This document shows, in pieces, positions 25,463-38,718 of a stretch of DNA of 64,000 bases. Positions within the stretch are counted from its first letter, which is position 1; every line of letters begins with the position of its first letter. The stretch lies in assembly GCA_003342895.1 (NCBI GenBank), contig PTFA01000318.1:166588-230587 (forward strand), in the 5' to 3' direction. The position numbers were made by a program, and so were the translations under genes. This stretch comes from Casuarius casuarius. Taxonomy: Eukaryota > Chordata > Aves > Casuariiformes > Casuariidae. The notes under the pieces were generated by a model. The model was given only the letters and a program-made list of their open reading frames with translations. It had not been told where the DNA came from and did no database searches.

Positions 25463-27584
25463 ACTTCAAAGCATTTTTAACAATCTCCTATCTATCTTTC
25501 CCATAAAACTCAATAGAAAAGAGTTACTTCTAATCAGAACTTAGAGACTCAGTTCTACAATGCTGTCGAGCACTTCTCAGAATTATGGTTTATCCATATA
25601 TATCATCCTTCCCTTCAAAGCTTCTCCTCTATATGAAATAAGCGTCTGCGCTTCCCTTGCATGCATCTAGCAGAACGTTCGCAAACCACAAGTCAGGCAT
25701 CCCAAACTGCAGACGCTGTACAGAACAATCACATCTTGAGGCTTTTTGCATAGCCTCCTGCGTTTCACGCAACAGTGGAAGCTCAGACTACATTTCTGAG
25801 CCTCTTTAATACACATTCTTTCTTCCAAAGAGTGCTGTAATTTCCGCATATTCATTTTGGGGCTTTACAGTGGGTACCTAAAATAAAACGCTATACATTC
25901 TGAGACCAATAATAAAGTACGGGGAGTTGCAATGGGAAAGCAGATTTGTCAGGCTCTCAGTGAGGGTCATGTGGTGGACAAAAGCATGAAGAGCTTCTCT
26001 TTTTCGAAATTCAGTTCAAAGGACCACCACGATGATGCAATCTGAACCTAATGTACCCACGCTCCCACTCGCCTCCCACTCTCAAACAATGGGAAGGAAA
26101 CTGGCAGCAGAGAGAAAACCTTGGCAGAAGTTACTAATTCTTCCACTCTATTGCTAGCTGGCATTATGAATCTCACACTAGGAATAAGACTGCCCTGAAA
26201 AGCATCATCTCCAGTGCTTTCTCCTCACAAATATAAGCTAGCTACTCAGAGCTGACACATAACACTAAAACAGCTCTAGTGAACGTTGTGCTGGGGAAAA
26301 GGCATGAAATCATGGTTAGTGTTTGCTATTACAGACAGAGAGTAACATATGCAGAGAATAGCATTTCCTTATCCATTGGAGACAAAAGTCAGTCCCATAT
26401 GACGGACTCTAACACTATATTGGAACTGTCAATGGAAACATGCTGGAAGAATGCAGTCAAAGGGTGGTCTTTACCTTGGCATTTCTTTGCCTCTTAGAGA
26501 ATACTGTAAGAATATCACTTCTAAACCAAATACGCTCCCTATGAAATGGAGCTGCTGCTTATAGAATATTTTAATGTCTCTGCTCTCTATTATCACCACT
26601 GTTCCTCAAATGTTTACTTCTTCCTATGTAATTTGAGGGCATGAGGGTTTTGGGGGGAGAAGCTGTACAAACCTTAGAATGGCTGCAGTTGCATGTACTG
26701 AGGTGTCTCTTTTTTTTCAATTTTCCCCTCATACAGTTTTCTCTGTGTTTTACTACTCTGGCTTTGGGCGTCTGTGGTGGGAATCAAGCCTTTATCCTTG
26801 GTCTTATTTAAGAATAATTTTCCCTTGTTATTGCCAAGAACCGAAGACGACTTAAACAGATGGATGTCCCTATTCCCATTGTAGGGAGGTAAGCATAACC
26901 TCCCTGACACAGACAGCATGCAAGCCACTTTCTAGCACCTTTTGATCCATTGCTGCACACCTTTCTTTCTTTCTTAAGTTTTAAAAGCTTTTTTGAGCTA
27001 TAAAGTCTGGGTTTCCCTTTACTCATACACATTTCAGGGCAAATACGATAAGGCTGACACAGCAAAAAGCACAGATTTTACATTTATTTATAGTTTTCTT
27101 AATTATCTAGTGGCCAAGATAGGGCACTTTTTCCAAGTTCTGCATACATCTGGTCCTCAGCCTCATTTATCTCTGTAGACAAGCAAGTGCAGCAGCTTCA
27201 AGGCTGTCCATTTCACTAACATGCTTTCTTGAAGGAACCTGAAATACAGTTTCAATACATCTTAATACCCATAAAAAATCTGTTTAAAATGAGGGATAAT
27301 AGTTTTAACAAACATGATTCNATTCCAAGCTTTGCCACAGATCTTGTGTGATTACAGGTAGATCACATTCTCCTGGTGTTGACTACTTATAAACACTTCT
27401 CTGCTCTTTTGTCTAACATGTTATGATTCACACAAGTGCTTCCCACAGATGAACTCAATTTTTAACGTATAGTAATTATTAAATCAATTTTGAAAAGCCA
27501 AGGCTGGATGATGAATATGCCAGGAAATGTCCAGCTACCTCATGGCCCACTGAAGTTCTGGTCACAGTGATAACTTCTGTTTGA
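25463..27584. other. Unannotated intronic stretch
   Basis: No gene seen. Contains a short (CTTT)n run at about 26960-26976 and one N. Minus-strand ORFs of 84-85 residues near 26.8 kb are unmatched. Confidence 0.55.
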
Positions 27585-27770
27585 AAAATTGTTATTGGAT
27601 GAGAGGCAACGGACACAAGTTGGAGCAAGGGAAATTCCAATTAGATACTAGGGAAAAAAATTCACAATGAGGGTAGCCAAACTCTGGAACTGGGGCCTGG
27701 AAACATTGTGGGATTTCTATCCTTGGAGATATTCAAATCCTGACCGCTCTGAGTTACTGTGCTGTGATTC
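27585..27770 (+). mobile_element. Avian CR1 LINE 3' region fragment
   Basis: The segment GATGAGAGGCAACGGACACAAGTTGGAGCAAGG and, further on, GAGGGTAGCCAAACTCTGGAACTGGGGCC and CCTTGGAGATATTCAAA follow the CR1 ORF2 C-terminus. A translation reads GMRGNGHKLEQGKFQLDTRE, and the family form is RG.GHKLE..KF.L..RK. The 3' octamer end is missing or unrecognisable. Confidence 0.82.
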
Positions 27771-30700
27771 CACGAAGTGTTGAGCTATTAAGGCCGAGCG
27801 GACAGGTGCACAAGAGGAACTGAGAAACATCTTAGAAGATAGTATCTGATCTACAGTCTACACAGCCACCTGCTGCTAAAATGCACTCCCCAGCACATCA
27901 ATGGAAGTACACAAAGGCTGCCTCTACAGATCTGATTTGGAAGGGGAGCAAACATCTCACTAATCAAAGTCCACACCCAATTGGTACAGTCCCCCTATGT
28001 GTCTCTGAGGACAGATTTCACTAAAAAAAAAAGAGAGAGAGAGAGCGCGAGAGAGGAAATATTAGAAAGACACTTTCTAAATACAAGATGCATGTCAAAT
28101 TCCATTTGAGAACAAGTGGGCCAAGCTCAACTGTGAACTCTGAGGGTAAATAAAACAGGTCTGCAGCCTAACCATGGGCTAGGCCTGCACATCCGTGCAA
28201 AAGCACACAGAGGACACATACCCTGGGCCATGTTTATTGGGGTCATTCTGGGTGGAGACCAAAGTACCAGTGGTACTGTGAAGCCCAGTGTAGAACCAAA
28301 TAATATACCCAGTTTCTTGGGTATATTTTGCAGCAAGCACTTGCCTCCACAGTTGCATTGATATTGGTATCCAAGGGAGTGAGGTTAAATCTAGTTCAGG
28401 TTATGCCTAATCAGGCTGACAGTACACTTCTGTCTGCAGTGCACACACACCCACTCAAACCCTTGGAGAGGGATATAATTCCATTGCACTCAAAGATATT
28501 ACTCATCTACTTCCATTTCTAGAAGTGCTTAATGCTTTTTTCATTATATTTCCTCCCACTTCTCCTCCTCCTTAGATCCTTTCTCTTTTTTCCCATGTCC
28601 TGTGAATACATCTACCACCAACACTCATTTTCCTTTGTACCACATTGTGCTATTCCTGTTTGAAAAAGTATATTGTTGACTACCTTTCCCTTAAGTAAAC
28701 TGTTACCTGAAAAAAGAAAAAAAGAAAATACCCAACAAACTAATGTTCAACAAAGAACTTCAATGTACTCTATTATAATTCAGCGTTAAAGAAAAACGTT
28801 TATTTATAAGCAAAAGCTCTAGCAGGTCTGGATAAAGAGAAATGACGTCTTCAGACAAGAACATCTATGGGATATCGCCACCAATACAATTTCTGTAAGA
28901 GTGCATATATTGTAATAAAGCACGTTGCAAAATGTCCTGTACTAAGTCTACATAGAAATCAGTTCCATCTTCCTGGTTATTATGGTTCTATAAACTTGTG
29001 CAGTATCTAAACTAGCCTCCATCAGAACACAGGTCATGAGAAATTCTGCTGAGAAAGAGTTAAGACACCTACTGGCACGCCGACTGCTTTAAGAAACATT
29101 CGTGCGCCTGGGGAAGTTCTGAGGGTCTCAGAAGCAGGCAATAGTCTTCCCATTCTTCTACCTTCTATTCCAGGGTTTCATTCCCTGGCAACCAGGAGCA
29201 ATTCCCAAATCATTTCTTCCTCCTACATGTTTCCCACCTGGGACAAAGACACTCAAACCCAGTGCCATGGCAACCACATCAGCCACACAAGCACTTCAGT
29301 TCTTTAGGGAAAATGAAAAATCTGAAAGGAAGCTGGGAGATAAAGGCTCCTATTCCCTGTTTCCCACTGTTAGGAAGTAATTACAAAAATACTTTAATCT
29401 GAAGTGCTCTCTGGCTGAATAGGTTGTCATTTTAAAAAAATACTATGATGTGAAGAAGAAAAAAAACAGAAAAACTTTGAGTACGTTAACGTGCTGTGTG
29501 ACATTCAAGCTAAAGGTTGGTTGTCATCATTATATTATATGTGAAAAAAGTGCATGGAAAAAGAATTATAAATGAATGAACGGAAGGAAAGATAAATCAA
29601 ACTCTGTGTGACCAACTCAAGTAGAATATGATCCAAAACCTGCCTCATCAGCTTACTGACGTAAATCTGAGTCTTCTCACCGACTCCACTGGACCTGGAC
29701 TCAGATCAGGCTTTTACTTTTCTGAGAAGAAATTGGATTTTATATACCATTTTGCATTTTATTTATTCCTGAGCCTGATTCAGAAGAACTTGCAAAGAAG
29801 GCCTCCTGGGTGCATATCTGATTCTAAACTCTGCAGTTCTTTGCCTGTTTCTATTGTTCCTTGAATGCTTTCAAGGAATAAGGTTAATGACCACAGATCT
29901 TGGTGATGTTTGTGAGTTTATTAACAAAGGAGAACACATCCTTTTCACCTAGTCCAGACAGAATGATATCATTATCACACTTTCAAAACCTTCCAACTCA
30001 GGCTTGTCCAGAAAGCACTTCTTTGCCTTCCTAACTGAAAAGCTATTTTGGTATTAAAATCTTTAAGATTTATTTAAACAATATTTTAGCATGACAGCCT
30101 TATACTTTCTTTTCTTCTGTTTTTTTTTCAGCTTTTTATGAATAGTTTGCTCTCTGTCTATACCCCAAACCCTTCCCCCATATGGATTTTTCATCTTTTT
30201 TCCCTTTTTGGACATTTTCTTAAACAGATACTATTTAGGAATAACACTCATGATGTGAACACTGATCTTGAGCACCTACAGTATTCAACTAAAATGAGAA
30301 GCACAGATGTTCAGTGTCTTTAGGATCAAGATTTAAATTACTGGGGAAGTCGAGCTTATGAAATCTCATCCCAGGGCAATCTGATACGGAAAAGCTGTTA
30401 GGAGACAATCACGCATATTTACACCCATGAAGAATTCTATAGAGATCATCNTGCTGTACGATAGGATTCCCAGACTATACCTAACCAGATGCTCATCCCA
30501 GATGTCTAAAAACAAACTTCCTGTGTCTTTCAAAAAACTGTCTCAGAATCTGTAATCCCTCCTGCTGGCCCGGTACAGCCTTCTCACTGAGCATCAACAC
30601 CCATCAACACAGCAAGCAGAGCATTTTCAGCTCCCCAAATCGGTGACCCTATAGAATAGTCAAATATTATAGCAGAGCATGTATTTGGTGGCTGTTAAAG

Positions 30701-33034
30701 TTTAGAAGACCTAACTGCTTCAAAGTACTCTAAAATCAGCATGCTTATTTTCTTGAAGTCTGCTTCGCTTTGCACAACTACCAGGCACAGTTAGTGAGCA
30801 AAAAGGCTCTGGGGATGCCAGAAACCACCATCACACACTGAGTGGCGGCTCAAACTCTTGAGTTGAGCTGCCTCCAGCAACTATCTCCACAAGTACGTGG
30901 CTTTTGACCACCACCTCCGTGCTCCTTCAGGTACTGCCACCATTGCTTATAAAACAGATTCTCCATCTTTGTCTCAGCTGCATGCTCACATAACGTACAG
31001 TGACAAACAGCTACATCCCCAGTCACTCAATTGCTGAACCATCAACTCTGATCTCCAGCCAGGTATAATAAAGTTGAAACCTATTCTTGGAAATGCTGAG
31101 GAAAGACTCTGAACACTTCTCTAAAATCTCACTGTCCTGGTGCAGGAAAGCAGTTTTTATGGAGAAGCACAGTCTCAGCGGAGCAGATACGCGGGGAACA
31201 ATCAAGCTATCATCAGAAAGAAAACACATTACCTCTGCAAGAGTGTGCTGCAAAGAGAGTAAAAACAACAGGCGAAGTTGGGGAGGAAGGACAAACAGGA
31301 CACTGGAGGGAGGAGATGAGCATAGCGACCCTGTGTTCTGCACTCCAACGTTTGCGTCCTGACCTGTCCTTTGCAGTGTGAGTGTCCATGACCTTTTTAG
31401 CTAGGGGAAGAGGGAGTGACTGAAGGTTTAATTGCCATTCTCTGCCATTTTCTTGGTTCAGCTCCCTGGGATGCAGCTCAACTGTACTCTGAGGGACAAG
31501 TAAGGCACCAGCAGCCCCCAAGGGCCTGCCTGGGGTGCGGGTGGCAGAGCAGCACTTCCTGGCTTGGCCCAGCGCCCTGGCAGAACAGCAGGGAGTTACA
31601 TCGGGGCACGAGGACCATCTCAAACCACCCAGCAGGGTTTCTGTCCTGTGAGCTGCTGCCCCACGACATATGCTTGTATTAGCAGGAGATGCCAAATCAT
31701 ACAGAACAGCTATTCAGATGGCTTCTACAGTATTTCAAATACTTATATGCTATTTTCAGGAACGGTGTAGAACCTTGCATAAATCACTTCCACGCTACAA
31801 TACCAGACATCTACAATGCTAAAAAGTAACGCTTAGGAAGAGCATGGCGTTATTCTTATTTCAACCTAAAAATAACTTTGTTGGGTTAAACATGGCAAGC
31901 CATTACAGTCGAAATAGGAGTTTCCTCTTTTTCATACTGCCAGAGTAATTGATGGTCAGAGGCTAGTGGCTGAGGATATAATACCTCCTCCGTCTGTTCA
32001 TCTATCACCTTTTCTAAAGCTGAAAAGATTCATTAAGATTGCTGGGCTGTTAATCCCCACCATCAGTAAATGCATTTATGGGATGTCTTTCTCCTCCAGC
32101 ACCAGCCAAAGACAAGCTTGCCTCTTTAGCTAGAAATTTCTGTGAAATTCAAACATCCTCATGTTTCTCCATATTCCTGCTAAGCTTAATGACAGGGTCC
32201 TCTGTGGTTTCAGCAGTTCTGTCTCAACTAACTGGCACTCGCTGTAAGCATGCATTTGTTAATTCATACTCTGCTATCAGGTTCACAATGGTTGATTTCT
32301 CATCACTTCTGAGCAGAAATATGCATTTTAAGCAATTTTCTCAAATTCAGACAAAGATCAGGACAGTGCATGTATTTTGCACATGTTGTATGTAATCCTA
32401 GTTCCAGGCCATGATTACATTAAACATTAGGAGCAAAACAGTTTTCACATGGTTCTCTATATAACTCCTGTCTGATCCAGGTCTTTGCAAGGAACAATAA
32501 TCATGACTCTTACATTACCAGGAGAGAAATCCGCTTGACATTTATTGATGCTGTATTGCACCCTACTATATTTAAATGGTTCTCAGGAGCCGTGGCATTC
32601 CAGGGAAGGCCTTAGCAGAAGCCTGCAGAAAAAGAAGAGCTTCACCTGCCCAAAAGAAGTAAGTCAAGCTCAGCACTTCTGCTCAGCAAACGGGCTCAGC
32701 GCAACAGAGACAGCAAGTACCAATTTTTTTTTTTTTTAACTGATCTTATCATTAACTAGTGGGAACATACTACTGCTGAAAGATCCTTCATTGCCTCACA
32801 TTAGCAGAGAAAAGATCAGGTGCTGAGAAATACCGTAAAGCAAAAACTTTTGAATTAGCATGTAGACTACCAGTACAACACAAAGAATCACTGCTGCCAC
32901 CAATTTGTCAAAATATGGACAAATTATCCACATTTCCCTAATCTTGCAGAGTGAGGGCAAAGGCAGGTGGGGCATTCTACAAGCATAAAACAACAAAGGA
33001 ACCTCGCCTGCCATACGGTAGATAAACCTCCCTC
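27771..33034. other. Unannotated intronic stretch
   Basis: Holds the purine tract at 28023, a T14 run at 32724-32737 and a GC-rich, multi-frame-open patch at about 31440-31690. The 160-residue minus ORF at 31213-31695 covers that patch but shows no domain. No exon structure is supported. Confidence 0.55.
28023..28060. repeat. Purine tract A10 followed by (GA)n
   Basis: Ten A residues followed by a GA-rich dinucleotide tract interrupted by a GCGC. Simple repeat. Confidence 0.9.
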
Positions 33035-33118
33035 TTTACACCAGCGAGTGAATGGAGATGTAGGTGGCTTGCCCAGTGCTCAACATGACATGAGTACAAG
33101 AGGAACAGCTGAACAGAA
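33035..33118 (-). mobile_element. Possible MIR-like SINE core, antisense
   Basis: TTTACACCAGCGAG.., GTAGGTGGCTTGCCCAGTGCTC and GAGGAACAGCTGAA follow the antisense MIR order loosely (TTTACAG.., GTTAAGTGACTTGCCCAAGGTC, GGCAGAGCTGG). Too diverged to be certain. Confidence 0.35.
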
Positions 33119-36100
33119 GTATTCACTCTTAGCACCTTGGGAGCTGCAAATCCCTAAGCTTCCTAGATATGCCCTGGAGAACAACCAGATTCTCCAGCAG
33201 ATGATTCAGAATAAAAGTCTAACAGATTCCTGCACTGAACTGCTGTTCCAGCCCAAACTGGATCCTCCCCACCGTGAAAATTCCTGTCTGTCCATTTGTT
33301 CAGTTTTACATTAAATGTGAATATTATAAGCTGCAGAACAAGGAAAGAAGGTAAGAGACTGACCAAAAATTGGCAGTGAAACTCATCTACCAAAACAGAA
33401 AGAAAAAAAAAAACGACACACAGAATGCCTGGAATGCATTACCTTAAAAATGGTGTTCATAACTTAAAAAACTAACCAAACAAATACACCTCCCCAATAC
33501 TGTTTTTGAAATATCTTCTAAACTTTACTGTAGTAAATCTAAATACACTGTCCTAGCTATTGTAGGCATAAGGCTAAGAGATGCCATCTGCCTAATATCA
33601 TTAACTTTAGGTGAGTAAAGGGCATTTCGAAATGCTCAGCATGCAACTCTGACTCACTCCCCCTCAAGTGACTTGACCTCTTTAATTACATTGTCAATTA
33701 TGGCAACTCAAAGCTGGACCAGTCACCGACACTTTACCTAATAAATAAAAATCTGCTTATAAGGGATTTACCATGGGGACACTTCAAATTCATATGGGAA
33801 ATTCAGGGAGAGCATTTCCATTAATTGCCGCCTTTTTATACCCCACTCTTTTCAATCATTCTGGTGTGAACAGGATCTCCTGCGTACAAATAGCCCCGAA
33901 TATCCGGTAATGGCCTGAGCAGCTGAATTCTATGGACACTGCACATAGCTCCCACCGAAGGAGGCAGCTCCTACTCCCCCAGGAAGCGTGTATATCCCTT
34001 GAGCAGCCGGCCACGACTCCCCCACAGCTCTAGGTATGTGGAGGGCTGGGAGAGGGAGAGGACAGACCCAGGAGTCACTCCGTGCATGGCTTTAGCCAGC
34101 TGTGTGCCTTCAAGGTGGCTGCACTTTTCTGTGCAGCAGACTAACCCACGGGGGAAACAACGCAATAGTAACTTCCCAGCAGAGCAGCTGTGATTCTTGT
34201 TGGCAACAGATTGTTTTACTCCCTCTCCTCCCACTGTGAGGTGTCTAATGATTCGATGCGGAAGATGGAGCACTCCGCATTGCTAAACGCACCCCATGCT
34301 GCCTCAGTGTGACATTGGTCAGTCATCACAAGCACTATGCTGCTCCTCCTCTGTTTGCAAGTTCTGGCTGTATGTTTGTCAGAGGACAGGCACTCACGAG
34401 ACAGCCAGTGAAGAAATAAGTATTTCAGAAGTAGTTTTCAAAAAATAAAGACTTTGGATAACCCATCCTAATGGAATACCAAGGAGCTGTCTGATTTCAG
34501 AGTACAGATGCTCACATCTTTCTAAAAGTTAAATTTCTTCAAGGTGTCTAAATTGGCCATACACACAAAAACAATCAAAATACCCCCAGAGCAACAGGAA
34601 AAAAAAAAAAAAACCAAAGCCCCCCCCAGTTCAAAGGATATCTGTGCCACCTATTAAAGGCTCAGTCTTTGTTTTCTGTTCCTAACTCCATAACTTCAGA
34701 GAAGATGAGTCGATAAGAAAAATGCATGTGCTATCTTATCACTTCACCCCTTGCGTTTCTTTCTGATGTGTTCACCTTTCTTCCTATCTTCTAGGAACTG
34801 CCTGTTTTGAGAGGCTTTTTCTTGTGCTTAATGAAACAGGATGCGGGGGAAGTATGCAAAGCTTTTCAGTGTGTGAAGATGTGGAAGATCCCCAGCACTC
34901 AGCCTAGCACAGACAGGCAGAGGGAAGGAAAACCAAGCCCTATCCACAAATGCTAACAGGTTAGTAATCCTACAGCATTCATCAAATAAATGAGGCAGGA
35001 GTTCCCATCTAATTTCTTGGGTGTTTCACGTTTTTCATTCATTTTAAGGAAACGAATCTCTACACAAAGCAAATAATGAAAAAAATACTGTGGTGCACGC
35101 CATACGCCGCCATTCCCTAAAGAGGCTATAAATAGCCATGGATACCATAAATAGGAATCAGCACAGGGTTATATTGGTGTGAAAGTAGGAAGGCTCACAC
35201 CCATAGTATGTGATAGCTTGAGGCATTCTAACGTCTTCTGCAGAAACCCTTTCAGATCTATCGTTCCCACCTTTCTAAGAAAGCTCGTTTCAACTTCAAT
35301 TTAATCTACTCCAAATAACTTTCCAATAAAGGAAAGCAGGAGAGAGAAATAGCTGTATCATAAGCGTATGTCTATTTCTACAAGAAAACAGTACATGAAC
35401 TAATAAGAGCTGCACTGTATTGTGATCACTGCTAATATCTTGATCTTAAGCTCGCAATTTCCTCAGCTTAGAATTCCTATTCTAATTCTATCTGATGAGC
35501 GGTTTGAAACAATGTCCAACAATTTCCCAAACATTATAAAATACTCCAGGAATACCAGATGTCCTGTCAGACTGAAAGCTTCCTTTGTACAGCTGGAGTT
35601 GGAAGCTTTTTGGACAATAACATCTGACAAAACTGTGCCTTCTTGTATAGAGAACACAATGCAGTATATCCTATTTCATTATGGTAGAGGAATTTTTACA
35701 TAATGCTTCCCAGTTCTTATAACAACCTCACTAACAACAAGAATTAAAAAAAAATGTTAATGTCTAATTTGCTGAGCCATCATACTTCATTACTAAAAAC
35801 CTTGGATTCCTGCCTGTGTTGGCTAAAGATGCGGCTGACATTCTTAACCACTAACAGACTGTACTCTGTGTTTCTGCCTCTGGCCAGAGCATTGGGCATG
35901 CAGGGCTGAGGCAGAGAAGATCTGGAACGATTTTAATGCATCTATATGTAATAGGCTGTTCAACCACTGCTAACTGTTTCATAGTGTCATAATATCTGAA
36001 CTCAAATGTGTTTAAAAGCTCTGAACTGTCAAAAGTGAGTTAGATTTCCTGTGAAAATGTGTAATGCTTCAGGCTCCATGGGCTTCAACAGCTTGCGTTC

Positions 36101-38707
36101 ATCATGATATTGTTTGTATCTTAAAATGCATCTTGAAGATGTAAGGATAAAGGAATTAGGTCTGACTGTTTTCCTGTGCCTACTCTCAGCTGAGGTAGAA
36201 GAGTAAACAAAGTGCACATGAGACCACAGACTATTTGGAAAGTGTAATAGGAACAGGCTTTACTCAACTGGGCATAGTCAGTAATTGGGTGTAGTCAGTA
36301 ATTGGGTGCAGTCAATAATTATGAAAGGTGGCTAAAAGCCAAAGAATCATGCCAGCTGAAAAGAAACCGGGAAGAAAAATTAGCCAGCTAACTTTTTCTC
36401 ATTGAACAACAGGAAAAACTTCCAGTTTTCACAACAAACTGGGAAGTGGTTTACATCACAGCAATGTGAAAAGCAGACCTTTAGACACAACTGGAAGTTA
36501 AAGACTACTAGTAGCTTAGCTCAGCTCTGGAAGAAAAGTCTTCAAACACATTTTAAGAAACTCTCTTGGGAGAACGTTCAAAATATCCAAAGTAGCGGAT
36601 ATACCTACAGCACTCTCACAAAAGCAAGACCATGCCTGGTCTCGCAGGTATGCCATACTGTTCAAGTCACTATTGCCAGGATCACCAAGGAAGCTAATGT
36701 TCTTATGCTTGTGTTGTTCAGAAGTTCTCTGACCATTTTTAAGCTGAAAATGAGCAGAAAATAAGCAGCATATCTAGTACATCAAACTGTCTGATGCAGC
36801 AATAACCAAGGGGAGTTTTTGCATGTATAATATTCATTGAAAGGATGTTAGAAGTCTGCTCTAAAGACAGACTTTAATAATACTTGCAGGTTTGTATTAG
36901 CTCAGAGGCACGGATAGGGACATGCAGACCACATTCCCCAGATGTTCCATATCAGCTCACAGAAAGGGAATTTATTAGCAAAACCAAAACTGTGGCAAGA
37001 TCCAAACATATGAAAGCCAAAAAAACCCACATGACATTGTTTACTCTATAGTGCCAATTCTTTAATGGTAGTTAAGAGTTTACCCAGGAAAAAAACTCGG
37101 TAAGTAATGATCCGGTTTCTTACAGGAGAAGAGCCCCTTTAAAATATTGCCGCAATCTAGGAAGTATACATCACTTTCCTACAGTGATAAGCTGGATGTT
37201 CTATGGGACAGACCATACTCTTGCATCACTAGGATCTTTCAACTAGATATGGTTACTCATGTGAATGAACAAACTGGTGGCTACTCTTTCCCCTTTGGGA
37301 AATTCAAATTCAAAAAAATATCAACAAGTTAGCTCCAAATACAGTGGTGCGGAGGAGTGGAACAGGTTGGTGAACCGCGATCAGCAGTGCCCAGCTCACT
37401 AGAGCACCAGCCAGGCTTCAGAACACGCTCAGAAACATTACACTACGTTCAGCTGTTTACTGTCCGGTCTTGTACTCAACTGGTAGACACAAATACCTCT
37501 CTCCCCTCATATCTGCTTCCATTTAAAACAAAAAGCTGTACTTCTTCCAGAGTTGTATGGGATACAGCTAGTTGTTCCTTGAGAACCGTCTCTGTGAAGG
37601 GTGCCAGAGGAAAGAGATGCTTAACTCACTGAAGCAGACAAATCTTCTGAAAGACTAAAGAAAGCTTGAGCTATCTGAAATAACTCTCTATTCCTGCATA
37701 CCTTTTCAGCGAAAGCAACTCCCAAACCACACCAAACAAGTTAAGTCCATGAGGACTGGCAATGAGGGAGTGCTTCCTCCTCTCTGTTCAAGTATTTTTA
37801 TCTAATCCTCGTTCTTCATGTTCTAGTTCTTCTAATTCCTCTCAAACCCTTAAAAGGTGCAAGAACTTGTGAACACAAGAAAGTCCAAGAAACCACAAAC
37901 AGGAATTTGAGAAGTTGAGAGATGTCAAAAAGAAAAGATTGAACAGTGAAGGGGATGGAGCTGCTCTTTAATATACAACACTACCTATAATATCAAAACC
38001 ATCCAGGTTCACTATGCAATGTGTTGGCTGATAAGGATTTGTATAACATTTAATGGGAGGTGGGGGGAAGCATACAATTGAACAGATTAAACTACACAAT
38101 AATTATTTTCAGATGGACTAAAGACATTGTCTTTAAGACTAAGAGGAACTCTTGGATATGTCAACATATATCCAACCAAGGCAACTATTTTCAAACTGCA
38201 TTAACTGCAACCTGTAGAAGGCAGGGAGGGGGAGGCAGGGAAATGTCAGTCAATGGCACAATCTAACTATTACTCAGAAAAGATATGAGACCTGAATTTT
38301 AAACAAAAGTTGTGCAGACAAGCTAGCCTTAATAACAACTCAAAGTATTAAAGTCACATGAGTATTTCTATTAACATGTAATAGCCCACAATATCTTACT
38401 GAATTACGTAGAGCTGAGACTTGCTTCCAGTTAAATCAATGCTAACTTTGTCCTTTTGTCTAAGGAAGAAAAACCCAAGCATTTTGCAACATTTCTTGGA
38501 AAAAAAACCACATGGCTAAGTTCTGTTTTCCTAGATACATGCACAAATGCTGCTCTTAGCAGAGAAACTGTGTATATGACTGATGACATATTTCAGCAAA
38601 ATGTTTACATGTTTTATTTCTCAACCAGCTCAGTCAAAACTGCCGCTTTCAAAAGCTAATATAGGGTATAGTTACCTGGAATAGACTTCTAAACAAGCAT
38701 GCAGATG
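33119..38707. other. Unannotated intronic stretch flanking the exon
   Basis: Contains A15 and C8 homopolymer runs (34599-34613, 34620-34627) and the 17-bp tandem repeat. Nothing else was recognised; the next ADAMTS3 exon was looked for and not found. Confidence 0.55.
36270..36320. repeat. 17-bp tandem repeat, three copies
   Basis: Units at 36270-36286, 36287-36303 and 36304-36320 read GGGCATAGTCAGTAATT, GGGTGTAGTCAGTAATT and GGGTGCAGTCAATAATT. They differ by one to three bases. The array is short and could vary in copy number. Confidence 0.95.
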
Positions 38708-38718
38708 TACTGTACCTT
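38708..38718 (-). other. 5' splice donor of the ADAMTS3 exon (weak context)
   Basis: The minus strand reads GAAG|GTACAGT. GT is present, but the +5 position is A instead of the usual G, so the site is not strong. It is chosen because the exon then ends in phase 1 at the place where ADAMTS2/3 prodomain similarity stops. A better-looking donor, CCAG|GTAACT, lies 40 bases downstream with the cut after 38676. Confidence 0.65.

Larger units (their letters stand above)
1..38707 (-). other. ADAMTS3: Large intron on the 3' side of the ADAMTS3 exon
   Basis: The gene runs right to left, so sequence left of the exon should be the following intron, at least 38.7 kb of it. No segment resembling the next exon was recognised; that exon would carry the furin-type Arg-rich site and the start of the metalloprotease domain. 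The region contains repeats listed separately and short ORFs that look like chance. The intron assignment is an inference from the single exon. Confidence 0.7.

Noticed and set aside
29635..29720. Possible old palindromic amniote repeat (GTAAATCTGAG...GGACTCAGATC)
   Set aside because: Resembles a known type of inverted element, but the arms do not pair well and the match is too loose to call.
33640..33740. Possible further MIR core (AAGTGACTTGACCTCTTTAA)
   Set aside because: Only one block agrees; neighbouring MIR blocks are absent.
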